DNA of 64,000 nt from Motacilla alba alba (Eukaryota; Chordata; Aves; Passeriformes; Motacillidae), in the NCBI RefSeq assembly GCF_015832195.1, contig NC_052033.1:2356001-2420000 (forward strand), given 5' to 3'. Within the stretch, counting starts at the first letter, position 1; each line of letters begins with the position of its first letter. A model generated the notes under the pieces. It was not told the origin of the DNA. It ran no database searches and saw nothing but the letters and a program-made list of their open reading frames with translations. A program made the position numbers and the translations under genes. Of the stretch, positions 1 to 12,260 are shown piece by piece.

Positions 1-841
1 AATTCTGATAATAAAATAATAAACATATCTCTGACACAGAACATTAGTCTGACAGTTAACAAACATTTCCCAATCCAGAAGAAGCCAAGAATGTCAGAAC
101 CATCCCCGATGAATTGGGATTTGCAAGGAAGATTGCTGTCAGAAAAGTAAGAGAACTGCTGGGAAATGATTACTTTCCATCTCACTAAAGTCAAATACTT
201 GAGAATACAGAAGCAGAACCTCTTCCCTTCCTAAAAAAGAACCACTTTAATAAATAATAAATTGTTTCATTTTGTCTGTTCAGTTTTAGGTTTCTGGGGA
301 GTAGCTGAGTGATATTTTCAAATGCATTTCTGTAACCACAGAAGCTGTAATTTCAGAGACAGATTATTCTCTTCTCTAACTGAAACTTCTAAGGACAACA
401 CCAAAGAATTTCCTCTGTTGTAGTTCTGCTCAGCAGCAAAAACAGTGAAAGATTCGCTAATGCCCAAAGCGAAAAACTGCAGACAGTTCAGATCCAAAAT
501 TTGTGATGTTTGACAGTGCTAATGAGTGATAATGAGCAACACTTGAGATCACACAGAAATGACTAATACTCAAGATATCAAACCCCTCCTTTCTGATTTA
601 GTCCAGATCACTTTTTTAAGCCACGGATAACTATTCCAGAACAGTCCCTGCTTCGCCTGACAAAGCAGAGATGGAAAAGGGGATGTGCAGCCCTGGGCTC
701 ATCCCCACTGCAAAGCTCACACCATTGAGGAGAGCTGCTTATTTCCCATCAGCAGCTTCAGGAAAATGAAGTTAGCTAAGAGATTTATTCCTCAACATCC
801 AATTTCCAACAGCCAAAGAAAGGCCTAGGTGCCTGTCTGAG

Positions 842-1350
842 AGCCCACCTCCAGTGCTGTGTCCAGCTCTGGGGCTCCCAACATAAAAGGATGGAGAGCA
901 GGAGAGAGTCCAGCAGGAGAGAGTCCAGAGAGGCCATGGAGATGCTCCAAGGGCTGGAGCCCCTCTGCTCTGGCCAGGCTGGGAGAGCTGGGAATGTTCA
1001 CCTGGAGAAGAGAAGGCTCCAGGGAGACCTCAGAGCCCCTGCCAGAGCCTGAAGGGGATCCAGGAGAGCTGGAGAGGGACTTGGAATGGAGGGACAGGAC
1101 AAGGGGAATGGCTTCTCACTGGCACAGGGCAGCATTAAATGGGACTCTGGGATTAAATTCTTCCCTGTGAGGGTGGGCAGGCCCTGGCACAGGGTGCCCA
1201 GAGGCTGCCCCTGGATCCCTGGAAGTGCCCAAGGCCAGGCTGGATGGGGTTTGGAGCAACCTGGGACAGTGGAAGGCATCCTGTCCATGGCAGGGGGCTG
1301 GAAATAGCTGTTCCCTAAAGTCCCTTCCAACTCAAACCATTCTGTGACCG
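842..1350 (+). mobile_element. CR1 LINE 3' fragment
   Basis: The order of phrases is typical of the 3' end of avian CR1: CCAGCTCTGGGGCTCCCAAC, a GGAGAAGAGAAGGCTCC-like segment, GGGTGGGCAGGCCCTGGCAC, TGGATCCCTGGAAGTGCCCA, and a tail reading TCCCTTCCAACTCAAACCAT followed by TCTGTGA. It is 5'-truncated, as most CR1 copies are, and encodes nothing intact. The open frames on both strands here are degenerate. Confidence 0.85.
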
Positions 1351-1847
1351 GCAAAGGACAGAATGAAGTGGTAAAAAGGTATAAGATACTCAGCTACTTT
1401 TCCCAAAGTATTCTTTTCCTAAGGTGAAAATAGTAACTGAGAGCAAAAACAAACAAAGGTATAAAAATGTCACAACAGAAAACAAGCGAAGTTACTAGTC
1501 CTTATTTACAAACTTGCAAAACGCTGTTCAAAAAACATTAAAATTATCAGAATGACAGATATAACCTGTAAATACCCAAATTATCAATGCTTCTGTAAGA
1601 ATCACCACTAAATATTTACACCTCCTGAAGATCCATAATAGCTACCAAAGAAACAGGAGGGGGGAAAAAAACCAACTGGAGGAAGACCCCACAGCTCTGA
1701 CCACATGAACAAACAATGAAGTCTTTTACAAGTGGATGCCAGAAATGGCACATTGTGCCAAAATATGAGTATACAGCCAGGGATTACAAGTAATCCTCAA
1801 ATACGAGGATATTATGAGTAAGAATACAAGCAATAGGTGAGAATTGG

Positions 1848-2455
1848 AATTCTAAAATGGAATTTTAAAATGGCATTTCAAAACGAAATTTTAAAACGGC
1901 ATTTTAAAACCAGAATTTTGAAACAGCATTTTAAAATGGGAATTTTTAAATGGCATTTTAAAATGGCATTTGGAAACATGATTTTAAAACGGCATTTTAA
2001 AACAAAATTTTAAAACGGAATTTTAAAATGGCATTTTAAAACAAAATTTTAAAATGGCATTTTAAAGCAAACTTTTCCAATGGCATTCTAAAAGAAAATT
2101 TTTAAATGGCATCTAAAACCAGAATTTTCAAATGGAATTTTAAAACAAAATTTTCCAACGCCATTTAGAACCAGAATTTTCCAACGCCATTTAGAACCAG
2201 AATTTTCCACCGGCATTCAGAACCAGAATTTTCCAATGGCATTTAGAACCAGAATTTTCCAACGCCATTTATAACCAGAATTTTCCACTGGCATTCAGAA
2301 CCAGAATTTTCCACTGGCATTTAGAACCAGAATTTTCCACCGCCATTCAGAACCAGAATTTTCCAACGGCATTCAGAACCAGAATTTTCCAACGGCATTT
2401 AGAACCAGAATTTTCCAACGCCATTTAGAACCAGAATTTTCCACCATTCAGAACC
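1848..2455. repeat. 13-bp satellite maturing into a 26-bp dimer repeat
   Basis: The left part (1848 to about 2150) is a run of diverged 13-bp monomers such as GAATTTTAAAATG and GCATTTTAAAACA. The right part (about 2150-2455) has two fixed alternating monomers, GAATTTTCCAACG and CCATTTAGAACCA, which form a regular 26-bp unit in about eleven copies. In all there are roughly 46 monomers. The array ends about 60 bp inside the intron from the donor of the 342-nt TNRC6C exon. Confidence 0.92.
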
Positions 2456-2516
2456 AATCCCACAGGGAGCAGGCAGCTGCTCGGCGCAGCAGCCGCTCCC
2501 CCGGTGCCGCCCTTAC

Positions 2517-2858
2517 CTGGCTGCGCCTTGCCGGGATGCTGCTGTGCTGCTGCTCCCTGCTGAGGAGGAGGAGGAGGAGGAGGGCTGGCTCCCGCTGCTG
2601 CTGCCGTGCCCGGCGCCGGGCCGGGGGCACTCAGAGCCCCGGCGGGCAGTGGCTGCCCCCGCTTTAGGAGCTGCTTCTGTTCCTGCTGGCGGAAGCGGGG
2701 AGGCACCTCTCGGGGCAGGTAGCGGGACGCCGCAGGCTGCTGCCCGTTGGCAGACGCGCGCTTGCCATTGCTGCTGTTGGTGAGAGTGCTGGTGGAAGTA
2801 CTGGTACCGGTACCGGCAGGTTGGGGCTGGCTTAAACTGGTCTTAATAGGTTCTGGCA
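2517..2858 (-). CDS. TNRC6C: TNRC6C exon with the conserved [13 protein letters not shown] block (342 nt)
   Basis: The acceptor is TTCGCCCTAG|TGCCAG and the donor is CAGCCAG|GTAAGG on the minus strand. It encodes residues 29-142 counted from the Met of MEEKKKKK. In order: [14 protein letters not shown], a Thr/Ser-rich run, [15 protein letters not shown], the family-conserved block [20 protein letters not shown] with KRGQPLP (about 74-99), then an Ala/Gly/Pro tail with AAAA, a run of seven Pro (about 121-127), QQ and AAA. The conserved block fits TNRC6C better than TNRC6A (RHQEQK) or TNRC6B (RCQQDHK). GW182 proteins bridge Argonaute to PAN2-PAN3 and CCR4-NOT in cytoplasmic P-bodies to silence miRNA targets; the GW repeats that bind Argonaute are not in this segment. 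Entry and exit are both phase 1, so skipping would preserve frame. The exon is much more GC-rich than its surroundings. The next exon is outside the window. Confidence 0.95.
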
Positions 2859-5800
2859 CTAGGGCGAAAGAAAATAATCATCATTGGTTTAGGATCGGAA
2901 AAGCTATCGGGTTGGTTTTGAACTGTAACGGGTAAACTGATGTTTTGCATGGGAAGTTGACAGTGTGTTACTTTTTTTGTGTAGTTTACTTTCTGGGATA
3001 GTACTGGAAACTTTTATCCCCTACTGAAACAAATCGCCTGTATGGTTTAAAACAGGAGGGAGGACAAAAGAGAACTTTGACAATTCAGTATTGAACAGAA
3101 TGCTCATTTCTGCTGCACCCACCTTGAGCCCACACTGCCTTTTTAGTTCAACAGTTTTGGGGGTGACCTTGCCAACATTAACATCAAATCCCAGGGCCTA
3201 CAGCCATTAAAACAAACATTTTCAGGCTTCTAATAAGCTCCCAAACAAACAAGCTAAAAGACCTGATCTACCAGCTTACTGAGCACTCACACAAACTTTG
3301 GGTCTCTTGTGGTCTTTACCCAAACCGTTGCATCAAACACTTGGGACATCTCAGCCACCAACATCTGCACTCCAGCCATAGATTTGATACCTCCCACGCT
3401 AACCCAGCCTGCAGTGAGCCAGCCTGGCCACCCTGGAATGTGCCTGCACACCTGGCACGAGTGACCAGCAGTGCCAGGTCCCTTTGGGACAGGCAGGAGG
3501 GAGCGGGCATGGCGCTGGAGGATGGCAGCCCTGGCTCAGCTCAGCTCAGCTCGTCTGGCAGCAGCTGCCAGAGCTCTTCAGTCACCCAGAGAAACTCTTT
3601 GAGGTCTTCAGGGTGAACAGAACCAAGCACTGCTCCAGCTCATCACAAGCCATGTCCATCAAGTGCAAAATTGCAGCTCATTCAGTCACAGGATATGCTG
3701 AGAGGGAAGGGACACACAGGGATCATCCCTGCAGTGCTGGCTCTGCACAGGACCCTCCCCAGGAGGGACACCTTGTGCCCAAGGACACTGCTCAAACGTA
3801 GCCTGAACTCTGTCACAGCCACTGCAAACCCACAGTCAGCCTCTCTCCAGGCTCTGACACACCTAGAAAACAGAACAACTTCCACAGCTGCAGCAGTGAA
3901 CTGCACCAAGGGAATGCTGAGGGTGGCTTCAAAACAAGCAGGGACTTCACCAAGTAAAATATGCCAAGAAATCTGACAGAACCATCAGCACTTCACTTCT
4001 CCAAGCTATTTGTTGTGGAAGCCTAAATAATTTCAGCTGTGATTCTGTCTGAACAAAAAAGGAACTCTAAGAACATTAAAAAAATTGAAGTAACACTAAT
4101 ACCTGAAGAGCAGAGAACAAACCTTCCTTAGCTTTTCAAAATACACAATCACCTTAGGAAACAAACAGTTTATCCTTACTTTGAAATTTAAAAAGTAGAT
4201 AGAAAGTATTGTGGTACGCAGAGCAATTATTTGCAAATGCCAAATCTGCATATTCAACATGCATGTGAAAACTATTCTATTTCCACAATACAAAGAGATC
4301 TGTTGTTCACTTGATAGAAAATAAGCCTGACTTCATTGTAATGGGTTTATTTTAGCTTCTATTGCTTCTGCTACTACTGGTACAGCAATGTAAGCATTTA
4401 CCTCTACTACCATCGCAGGGATGCAAACGTTTACAAACAGTGAGATCTGAGGGACTCGGGATTTCTGCAGAGTCATTTACCACAAGGTTCACCCAGAGCA
4501 CTGCAGACACAGGCTGCTCAACCAAAAATAACCCACCATGGCAGCCAGGGAGCCTCTCCAGCTCGGCTGACAGACCAGGCACACCCGCCCTGGTGCCAGC
4601 AGATGAGAGGGAATGCCAGGGAAGAGGAGGAAAAGGACAAGAGAATGGAAACCACTCACTGGCACGATGCCAGCAGAGCTGGGATTTGTCTGGCCCCAAG
4701 ATTTTCATGAGGAATATTAATTAACTGGAAACATGTTTTAGAGAGCAAGACAGGCAGCTTTTTAAAAAGCATTATATTCTCAATATGGTGTATATATAAA
4801 TCAAATCTGATACCTCTAAAGAGGTGTGCATATAGGCATATTTTTAAAAAATCACTAATGCAAGTCATAGAATAGATATTTTTCACTTTAATGTAAACAA
4901 AGGTGTTTCATCACAAAGGTGAGGCCAGAGAAACCCACCTTCCCAGTGTTAGAAACAATGTTCCCTCTACATATCTGAATCACAGATGGGAGAAAAGAAC
5001 AAAGAAAATCAAAGTATCACTGTGCTTTAGAATTAAAATATTTCTGCATATTCATGCTACTGTTTTTTTCTCTAATCAACACAGCAAAGTAATTTTTATT
5101 TTGTACATTAAAATCTCTTTAAAGAGTATCTAAATGGAAGCTCTTGCAAGAATACTATGTCTACAAATCACGGTAGCTGGAAAAGAACTGTTAAATTACA
5201 AACTGACAGGGAATAAAGCAAGAAGAGTGAACAACATCACACGAATGAGCTTGAGCCTTAAATCCCAGCTTCATACCAGACTGGAATTTAGACTTCAAAC
5301 ACGGCAACAATACTTAGAGAATATATATTACAAAGACAATATGACTGTGTTCTAAAAGCCATCCTCAGCAATGTTTAACCAGCAATTTTCACTTGATATG
5401 CACTGTGAGAAATACCAAATGTTCCAAGTGTCTGCCCTGGCTGTCCTAATTCTGAATTGCCGTGTGATATTTGCAATAACAGCATATTTTATGAAGCCTT
5501 GAGCCATCCCCCTCCCTGCAGGGCTGCACCCTGCCACGATGGGTGCCCCTTGCAGCACCCAGCAAGGCTTTCCCCGCTGCGGGCACGAGGGCAGAGAGCA
5601 GCAGGAGCTTCTCCCACTGCGAGCTCTGTTTCCATCAGCCCCAAGGCTGAGCTGCCAAGCCACAGAGAGCCCTGGCAGCCCCAGCAGCAGCCTGCCCACC
5701 CTTCCACCTGCAAGGAATCCACTGTCGCTGCTAATGGCACGAGGGCAGCTGCTGCAAAGCCAGGAATTAAAACACAGAATTTAGCTGTTTTATGGCTACA

Positions 5801-8189
5801 TTTGCCTGGATGCGAGAAATGTTGTTTAAACCGTGTGGGGGAAAGGATTTAACAGCCAGTGATTTTCATAACCAGCACGTGATTAAAGAGCTAAAGCAAA
5901 AATATTTAAGTGGAAAGGCTCTTGCAAAAATACAATTAAAGGCGTAAAATGAAAGCCTTGAGATTGCTTGCTCTTAAGATGTTTGTGATGGGTATCTGCT
6001 TACCCTCCATTCCGAGCTGTACACACACTAAACAATGAGCTTGCTTGTAATAATTATCAGTACTTAATGGTATCTAAACTTCTTAATCCAATTTTACCCA
6101 AACAAATCCAATAATTACTCCATATGCTTTTTGATGATTACAATCTCGGGAATCCCAACTGCATAAAAAAGTGTTACGAGCAATTGTAGGTGGATTTTAT
6201 TAATATAATGAATAGGATCAGTCTAACAGATTTCAATTACAACAATAGCTTTTAAGTACATTTCTATGACATAAGGAAAGAACATGCATAAATGAAAGAA
6301 ACTGGTTAAGCCACATAATACTGATTTATGGCAGCTTTTTCCTTTCATTCACCTCATTAACATTTCTCTGTATTTCAGAATCCCCCCCTCCAGCTCTATA
6401 AAACTTGCATTTCTAAAGCCTTGGAGGACCAGACATTCCAGAAGAGAAACAGTTAAACCCAGAAATGCATTCTTGGCTGCTACTGTGACAGGATTTATTT
6501 ACAGCTTCTATTAAACACAGCAGCTCCATTACAAAGTGCTGGATGTGAGGAGAATTTTTGATTATACAATGCCAATGCCTCACTGCGTTAAACATATCAT
6601 GCCAGTGTATTATTTTTTTCCTTCAGCAATTCGTTCAGGTCATTGTTTGATGGGTTTATGAATTCATTACAGGAAACAGATGGATCCCATAATTCAGAGC
6701 TATTCTCCCAGCCAATCATTTGGGCAATTTTTTTCCTCATCTTGCTCCCCCCTCCAAATCAACCTTAATGAAGCCACTTCCTCCACGGCCAGTTCCCTGC
6801 ACACACACACACACACTGCAGCACATCACTGCTGGTCTAACCTCCCTCCAAACGCTAAGGGCTTTCCAAATAAAGCTGGGCAGGAGCACAATCCCACAGA
6901 CACCCCCTCCGAGGTCACACAGAGCACCAGGAACTTACCCAAGTCGGGTGAAGGCAGCCACCAAACACAGCATTAGAGTGGGCAAAACCACAAGTCCTCA
7001 TTAGTGAGAAACCCATTTTTATTTGCTCACAGAAGTCTGTTGCTGGAAAAATATTCTTGCCTCCCCCCCCCAGTCTACTTTCAAAGGCTGAATTTTCATT
7101 TAGCAAATTACCTCCTTTGTCTCCTAAGTGCTGGGATTTGCTATCCACAGTGACATCTGCTGGCAACAGCAAAGGTGCTCACAACTATTGCATAAAACCC
7201 ACTTCTAGTGTTTTTACACATAAAATGCCAAATCTTCTGCCTGGATCATCCCTTCCCCCAAAATCATGAAGTTCTGGGGAGAAAAAAACTGCAGTCTAAT
7301 GCCAAGATAATCCCAAAACTTCTAATGGCATTAATAATGTAACCAGAAGCTGCTGTTTGACATCAACGCCCACACTGAGTGATAAAAGTAAAAATACACG
7401 AGTTATTGTGGCTTTAGAACTTTGTCACTATTTATTTAAAGAAATGCCTTGACCTTGGGCCAATTCCTGATGATATCATTTATCTAATACCCAGAACAAA
7501 TAAAGTCTTTTCCTGGTTTAACTTCATTTCCCCCCTCACAGCTGCCCACAGTGCAGCTTCTTCTGCTTCCTCATCCAGACATTTCCTCTCCACTTTCTTC
7601 TCTTGTCCTTTACAACATTTCCTTCCTTAGTCTTTCACCACCCCAGGTGGAAAATCTCATCTAAAACCCACTTCTCCTGACAGACTTCTCACTTCTACCA
7701 ACTTGGACTTTCTACACAGAACTTGGTTTGTTGGTTTTTTGGTGATTGTTAGTTGGTTTGTTTTTTTGGGGTTTTTTTTTGCCAAGCAATTGGAAGTCAG
7801 AGGAGGAATCAACAGAAAGCTGCAAAGTTCACGGAAAGCTTCTAAATCAGTTATTGGAATTTCTCAACAATAGAAAGTCTTATGTTCTTAACTGCTGGCT
7901 TTATGCAAAGGTATGAAATAGAGAAGCATTGAGGACTTCATTCCCCACCTCCACGTTGACTCTAAAGCAATGTATCCACAAATCCAGCTGACCCCAGACA
8001 CTCCTTTGTTCCTCCCACCCCTCAGACCCTGCCATTCACCTCAGTTCAAACAAGTTCTGTCTGTTTGCTCACATCTCCCACCCATGTCCCACCAGCCGAA
8101 GCTCGCTCCCTGTATCTTAACTATGTAATGGCTGCTGAAATGACATTCTTACTTGATATTGTCATAAGCAAAGTGGGGAAATGTGAGCA

Positions 8190-9085
8190 AAATGGGAAAT
8201 TGGTTGAAATGTTCTCTGGGAGAATCAATGGCTTGCTGTCAAAACAGAATATGTTTCAGAAGAGATTCCACGGGGACTTGATCCGAGCCTACGCTGTTCA
8301 ATATTTCGTTAACAGCTGGATGATGGACTAGAGAATATCCTTATTAAATCTGCAAATGACACCAAGATGGGAGAAGGAAGATGGGGGTGGTCAGGTTGCT
8401 GTGTGACAGGATCAGAGCTCAGCAGTGAGGAAGTGGAGAAGAGATGTGACAAAACTACTACCATTCAATAAGGAAAATCTCATCATTAGCAGGGGGAACT
8501 AAATGCAGAACCGCAAACAACTCACCCCACAGCAGTGCTGCAGAAAAAGAAGCCATGTTTTAGCAGATCATAACCCAAAGAGGAGGAAAAAATATTCAAG
8601 AAGATTGTAAAAAAATCCTGTTTGGAATTTTCCAATGGGATTGTAAAGATTCCAATTGGTGGGATGGGATAAACACCCAGCAACCCATCCACTGGAGCCT
8701 GGCATCACAAAGCCTTCCCTGGCTGTACCCACGGTTGAGCATCTCTCTTCCAGATGGAGCTGGACCACCTGAAAAGGGCACAAAGGAAATGGGAATCTGG
8801 AAAAGGGAACTACCACAGCAGGCAGAGGTAAGGGTAATCAGTCAACAAGACACTGGGTACACAAAATTTAAAAAAATACAAAGAGGAGGAAATAATTTGC
8901 TCCACCCCACAGTGAATAAGACAAGACTTGCTGGGTTTAAATGGCAGTCAGGGAGATTTGCACTTACATTTCCAACAATGAGGATGATTAAGGATTATCT
9001 GCAGACATGATACAGGTTTAGTGATCTTGTCTCAGGGCAAGAGGATGGACTAAATGACCTCTCAAGAACCTTTAGAGCACATTTT
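8190..9085 (+). mobile_element. Old CR1 LINE fragment (end of RT frame plus 3' part)
   Basis: Around 8285-8385 the sequence resembles the end of the CR1 reverse-transcriptase region (GTTCAATATTTCGTTAACAG, then TGGATGATGGACTAGAGA and GCAAATGACACCAAGATGGG). It continues to a diverged 3' end near 9030-9085 (GATGGACTAAATGACCTCTC). Stops and small indels show that it is dead. The left boundary is approximate. Confidence 0.7.
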
Positions 9086-9789
9086 CTACCACTCTGCATG
9101 TAAAACAGAGCTCCAAATCCGTCTTACTCAGTTCTCCCACTTCCCTCAGCCATGACAAAGAAATCCTTTTTCCCTCAGGTTGATAGTCCCAGCATTCTCC
9201 CCAGCTTCTGCTGGTTTTTAAATAAGTTTCAGATGTGGCCTTTCTTCACTAGCCCTACTTGCAGATCCTCTCCATTTTGTTCTCGATTAATGTAAATTGG
9301 AAATGCTATCGGTCCTGAGTGACATTTCATCCCTTCACCACAGTGAATTCTCTGTGTAAGCCCAGCACAGCCCACCCTGAGGCAGAACTTCTGTGCAGCA
9401 AAGGGTCAGAGCCCAACTCTATTCACAAACTGCACTTTTTTCTTAAGAGCTGGACAAGTTCCTAACAAAAACACAGATTCCTGAGTACTTCAGAGCTCAG
9501 ATACAGGATTTTGTTTCCCTTTCTGGAACAGCATCTACATTTTTTCTTTCAGATCTGTCAGCAGAGATGGTGGTGACAAATACTTCTTTTGACAGAAAGA
9601 TACAAAACCTGTTTTGGGTGACTCAACATGTATTTTTAAGTTTTTTTCAATCCTATTCTACATTATTCAGGTTGGTGTCACATGCAGCAATCTTGTCAAG
9701 AATACTTATACTTTTAACAGTTTTAATATTTTCCTCACTGCTTTCCTCCACGTTAGCACTGATTATAATTTTAATTTTAAATTCACAAT

Positions 9790-9826
9790 TAATTAGCTGT
9801 GCCATTAAAAATGGTACAGCTAATTA
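9790..9826. repeat. 17-bp near-perfect inverted repeat (hairpin)
   Basis: The left arm AATTAGCTGTGCCATT (9791-9806) and right arm AATGGTACAGCTAATT (9810-9825) are complementary except for one G-T position. The loop is 3 nt, and one more T-A pair extends the stem. No repeat family is recognised. Confidence 0.85.
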
Positions 9827-11999
9827 GGTTGATAGGTTGTCATCAACAATAGATTGATAATCCAAAGTAAATATGACGCTCTCCCACTGCAAGCCAAACT
9901 CTCTCATGTTTATTGAAAGCTCTGAGTGCACACACATGGGGTTTGCCATCAGCTAACTGATGAGCAGAAATTGGACTGCACACACCAGGCCTCAAACTCA
10001 GCAGCCCGAGCTAGGAACCAGGACTGTGGGCAATGGAACAGTTAAATTCACAGAGCAGCATTCCTGCAGGACGTGAACTGATAACAGATGGTAACTTTCA
10101 AGAATTAACAATTCATCTGTTTCCTTTCAAGCGAGGAGTTCTCCAACGGGCAGGCACTGGGAGCTCCAATACCAGCATTAATCATGGACATCTCTGCACA
10201 CAGACCTGCCCAAATGCTACCCCTTGTAAAGCAACAGACAAATAAATAAAGAATTCACCTAACGAGAAGCTGCTCTCTGTCCTGAAGCCTCTGACAGCAC
10301 AGGAGTATTTCCTTTAACACATCATCACACATTCAACTTGGAATTCAGACTCCTGCAAACCCAACTCCCACCCCCAGAGCAGGGCAATACAAGAGAGCTT
10401 GGCTATTCTAAAGGAAAATAATGAAGCTATTAGAAGTTTTTAATCACTCATATTAATAATGTCAAGAAACAACAGCATTAACAACTGTCTGAAAAGGACA
10501 GGAGGGAGATAAGAGTCATTGCTGAGACGAATTAACTGGTGCAGGAAATTACTACTGTAAAATTTAAGTGAGAGGGCAGCTCAGAATTAAGAGAGGGATT
10601 CTCAGCAAGTGGTTAGAAATGCTGGCAGCATATTTTCAGATTTTATAACATTTTCCTATAGACTGCTCAGAACTCTTCACAGAGAATTCACATCTTGTAT
10701 TCCTTCCCAGAGCATTTAGGAACATCTGAACTCCACCAACTAATTGTATAAAGACCCACTAGGGAAAAATATAAGTTCTATCCCACCAACAGGACATGAG
10801 AGCATCACAAACACAATCCCAAACACACTCCCAACAATTCAGGAACACAGCAAAGGATGTCAGGAGCCAGCCACAGGCATGTGCTCCCCCTGCACTCCAA
10901 ACCCTCCTCAGTGTTGCTCCAGGCAAGGTACCCCCAGCAGGAACTACACAATAAAAGAGTCAGAGAAGACAGGAAACAGCTTAAAGTTAAATTATACAAA
11001 ACCAACACTGTCATCACTGCAAGTGCCAGTGGGAAAATTCAAGCATATAATAACAGATGAAATAACTTCATACAGAGTCACATAAGAAGTCTGGGCAGAA
11101 CCAGGAAGTGAATCCTTCAATTTTGAACTGACTGTGTGCATTTAATCTCATTAAACAATGTTTTACACAGTTTTCATATGCAAAAGAATTTTTTAAAAAC
11201 AAATTTACAAATGGCACAGCCATCACATCAGACATGTTCTTCCTCCTTTCCACAGAGCACTTCCAGGCACAGACTGAGGAGTAAATATTCTTTACAGCAG
11301 AAACCAAATTGTTAAACTACACAAACAAACAGATACATATGCAAATTCCCAGTAAATAATACATTTCTAAGAAACTGAAAATGAGGATAGCCTCAGTATC
11401 CACTGATTTACTGGATACAAAAGCCTGAAATTTCCTTCACCTTGAAGAGTGATGGATCTACACGTACAGCCCACTCTTCAGCTGGGGCTTGAAGAGTGAA
11501 TCCCAGTGAAAATGCTTCCAGTTTCATACAGATGTGGCTGGGTACTGTCAAGATACCCCATTATCCCACATCCCCATCATTTCTGCTGGTGTTGCTCTAC
11601 GGAGACCACTCAGCACTGGCACACAGATTCTCAGATTCAGATCCCACTTGCAATGTGTGCTGTACCCATGGTCTGTCCACGCAGGGCGGATGCTCCTGGA
11701 GTTTCAGGGTGCCCCGGGGCACAGCCAGTGCTGCCATCCCACCCAGGACAACAGGGAACACTGAACACTCATGCTACAGCAGGTACAACACCTCTTTTTC
11801 CGCTTTGACAGTGGAGCTGGAAAGAAGGTAAGGACTCCCTGGGTGTTTTCTGGAATGCCTGGAAATTGCCTGTGTGTATTTATGGATCAATATCCTAATG
11901 TGGATAGAGAGACCAATGAGTGCAGGACACCTCTGAGCTGCCAGGTGTGCAGGCAGCCTGTGTGACTTTTTGTGCCCAAAATCAGTGCCCAGGGATGTG

Positions 12000-12260
12000 G
12001 TGGGAACAGAGTATAAGAAATGTGTAAAAAGCAGCTTTACCCCCGAAGAGTTGCAGCCAGGCCAACTATCCCAGATCAGAAACAGGCTTGACTCACAGCT
12101 GTAAGCAATAAGGAAGAACAGTCCTATAAGACAGGGAGAACTGGGACCTGGAGTCAGTTGCTGTCTGGGCTTTGAAGAAGAAGGAGCAGTGTTGAGAAGA
12201 ACTACCCATGAGAAATCACCGAGAAGGTATGGGACTCTTGCAATAAGATAACAACACTTT
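12000..12260. other. Possible decayed LTR or retroviral leader
   Basis: The stretch GTATAAGAAATGTGTAAAAA, then GTTGCAGCCAGGCCAACTAT and CCAGATCAGAAACAGGCTTG, has the look of a retroviral leader or LTR and differs in texture from the AT-rich intron around it. I cannot assign a family, and no coding region is preserved. Confidence 0.25.

Larger units (their letters stand above)
1..2516 (-). other. Start of the next TNRC6C intron, running off the left edge
   Basis: This follows the 342-nt exon in the direction of transcription. It contains the 13/26-bp satellite and a CR1 fragment. I looked for the expected next exon (human reads DLSHSGLADHYENSHWG) on the minus strand and did not find it, so the intron is longer than 2.5 kb. 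1-841 and 1351-1847 hold nothing I recognise. Confidence 0.65.

Noticed and set aside
2425..2516. Continuation of the open frame past the 342-nt TNRC6C exon
   Set aside because: The donor CAGCCAG|GTAAGG at 2517/2516 matches the exon end, and the extra residues run into the satellite. It is intronic read-through.
6799..6815. (CA)n and other short simple repeats as possible CRISPR or structured arrays
   Set aside because: Ordinary microsatellites. No spaced direct repeats of CRISPR type exist anywhere in the window, and the organism is a vertebrate.
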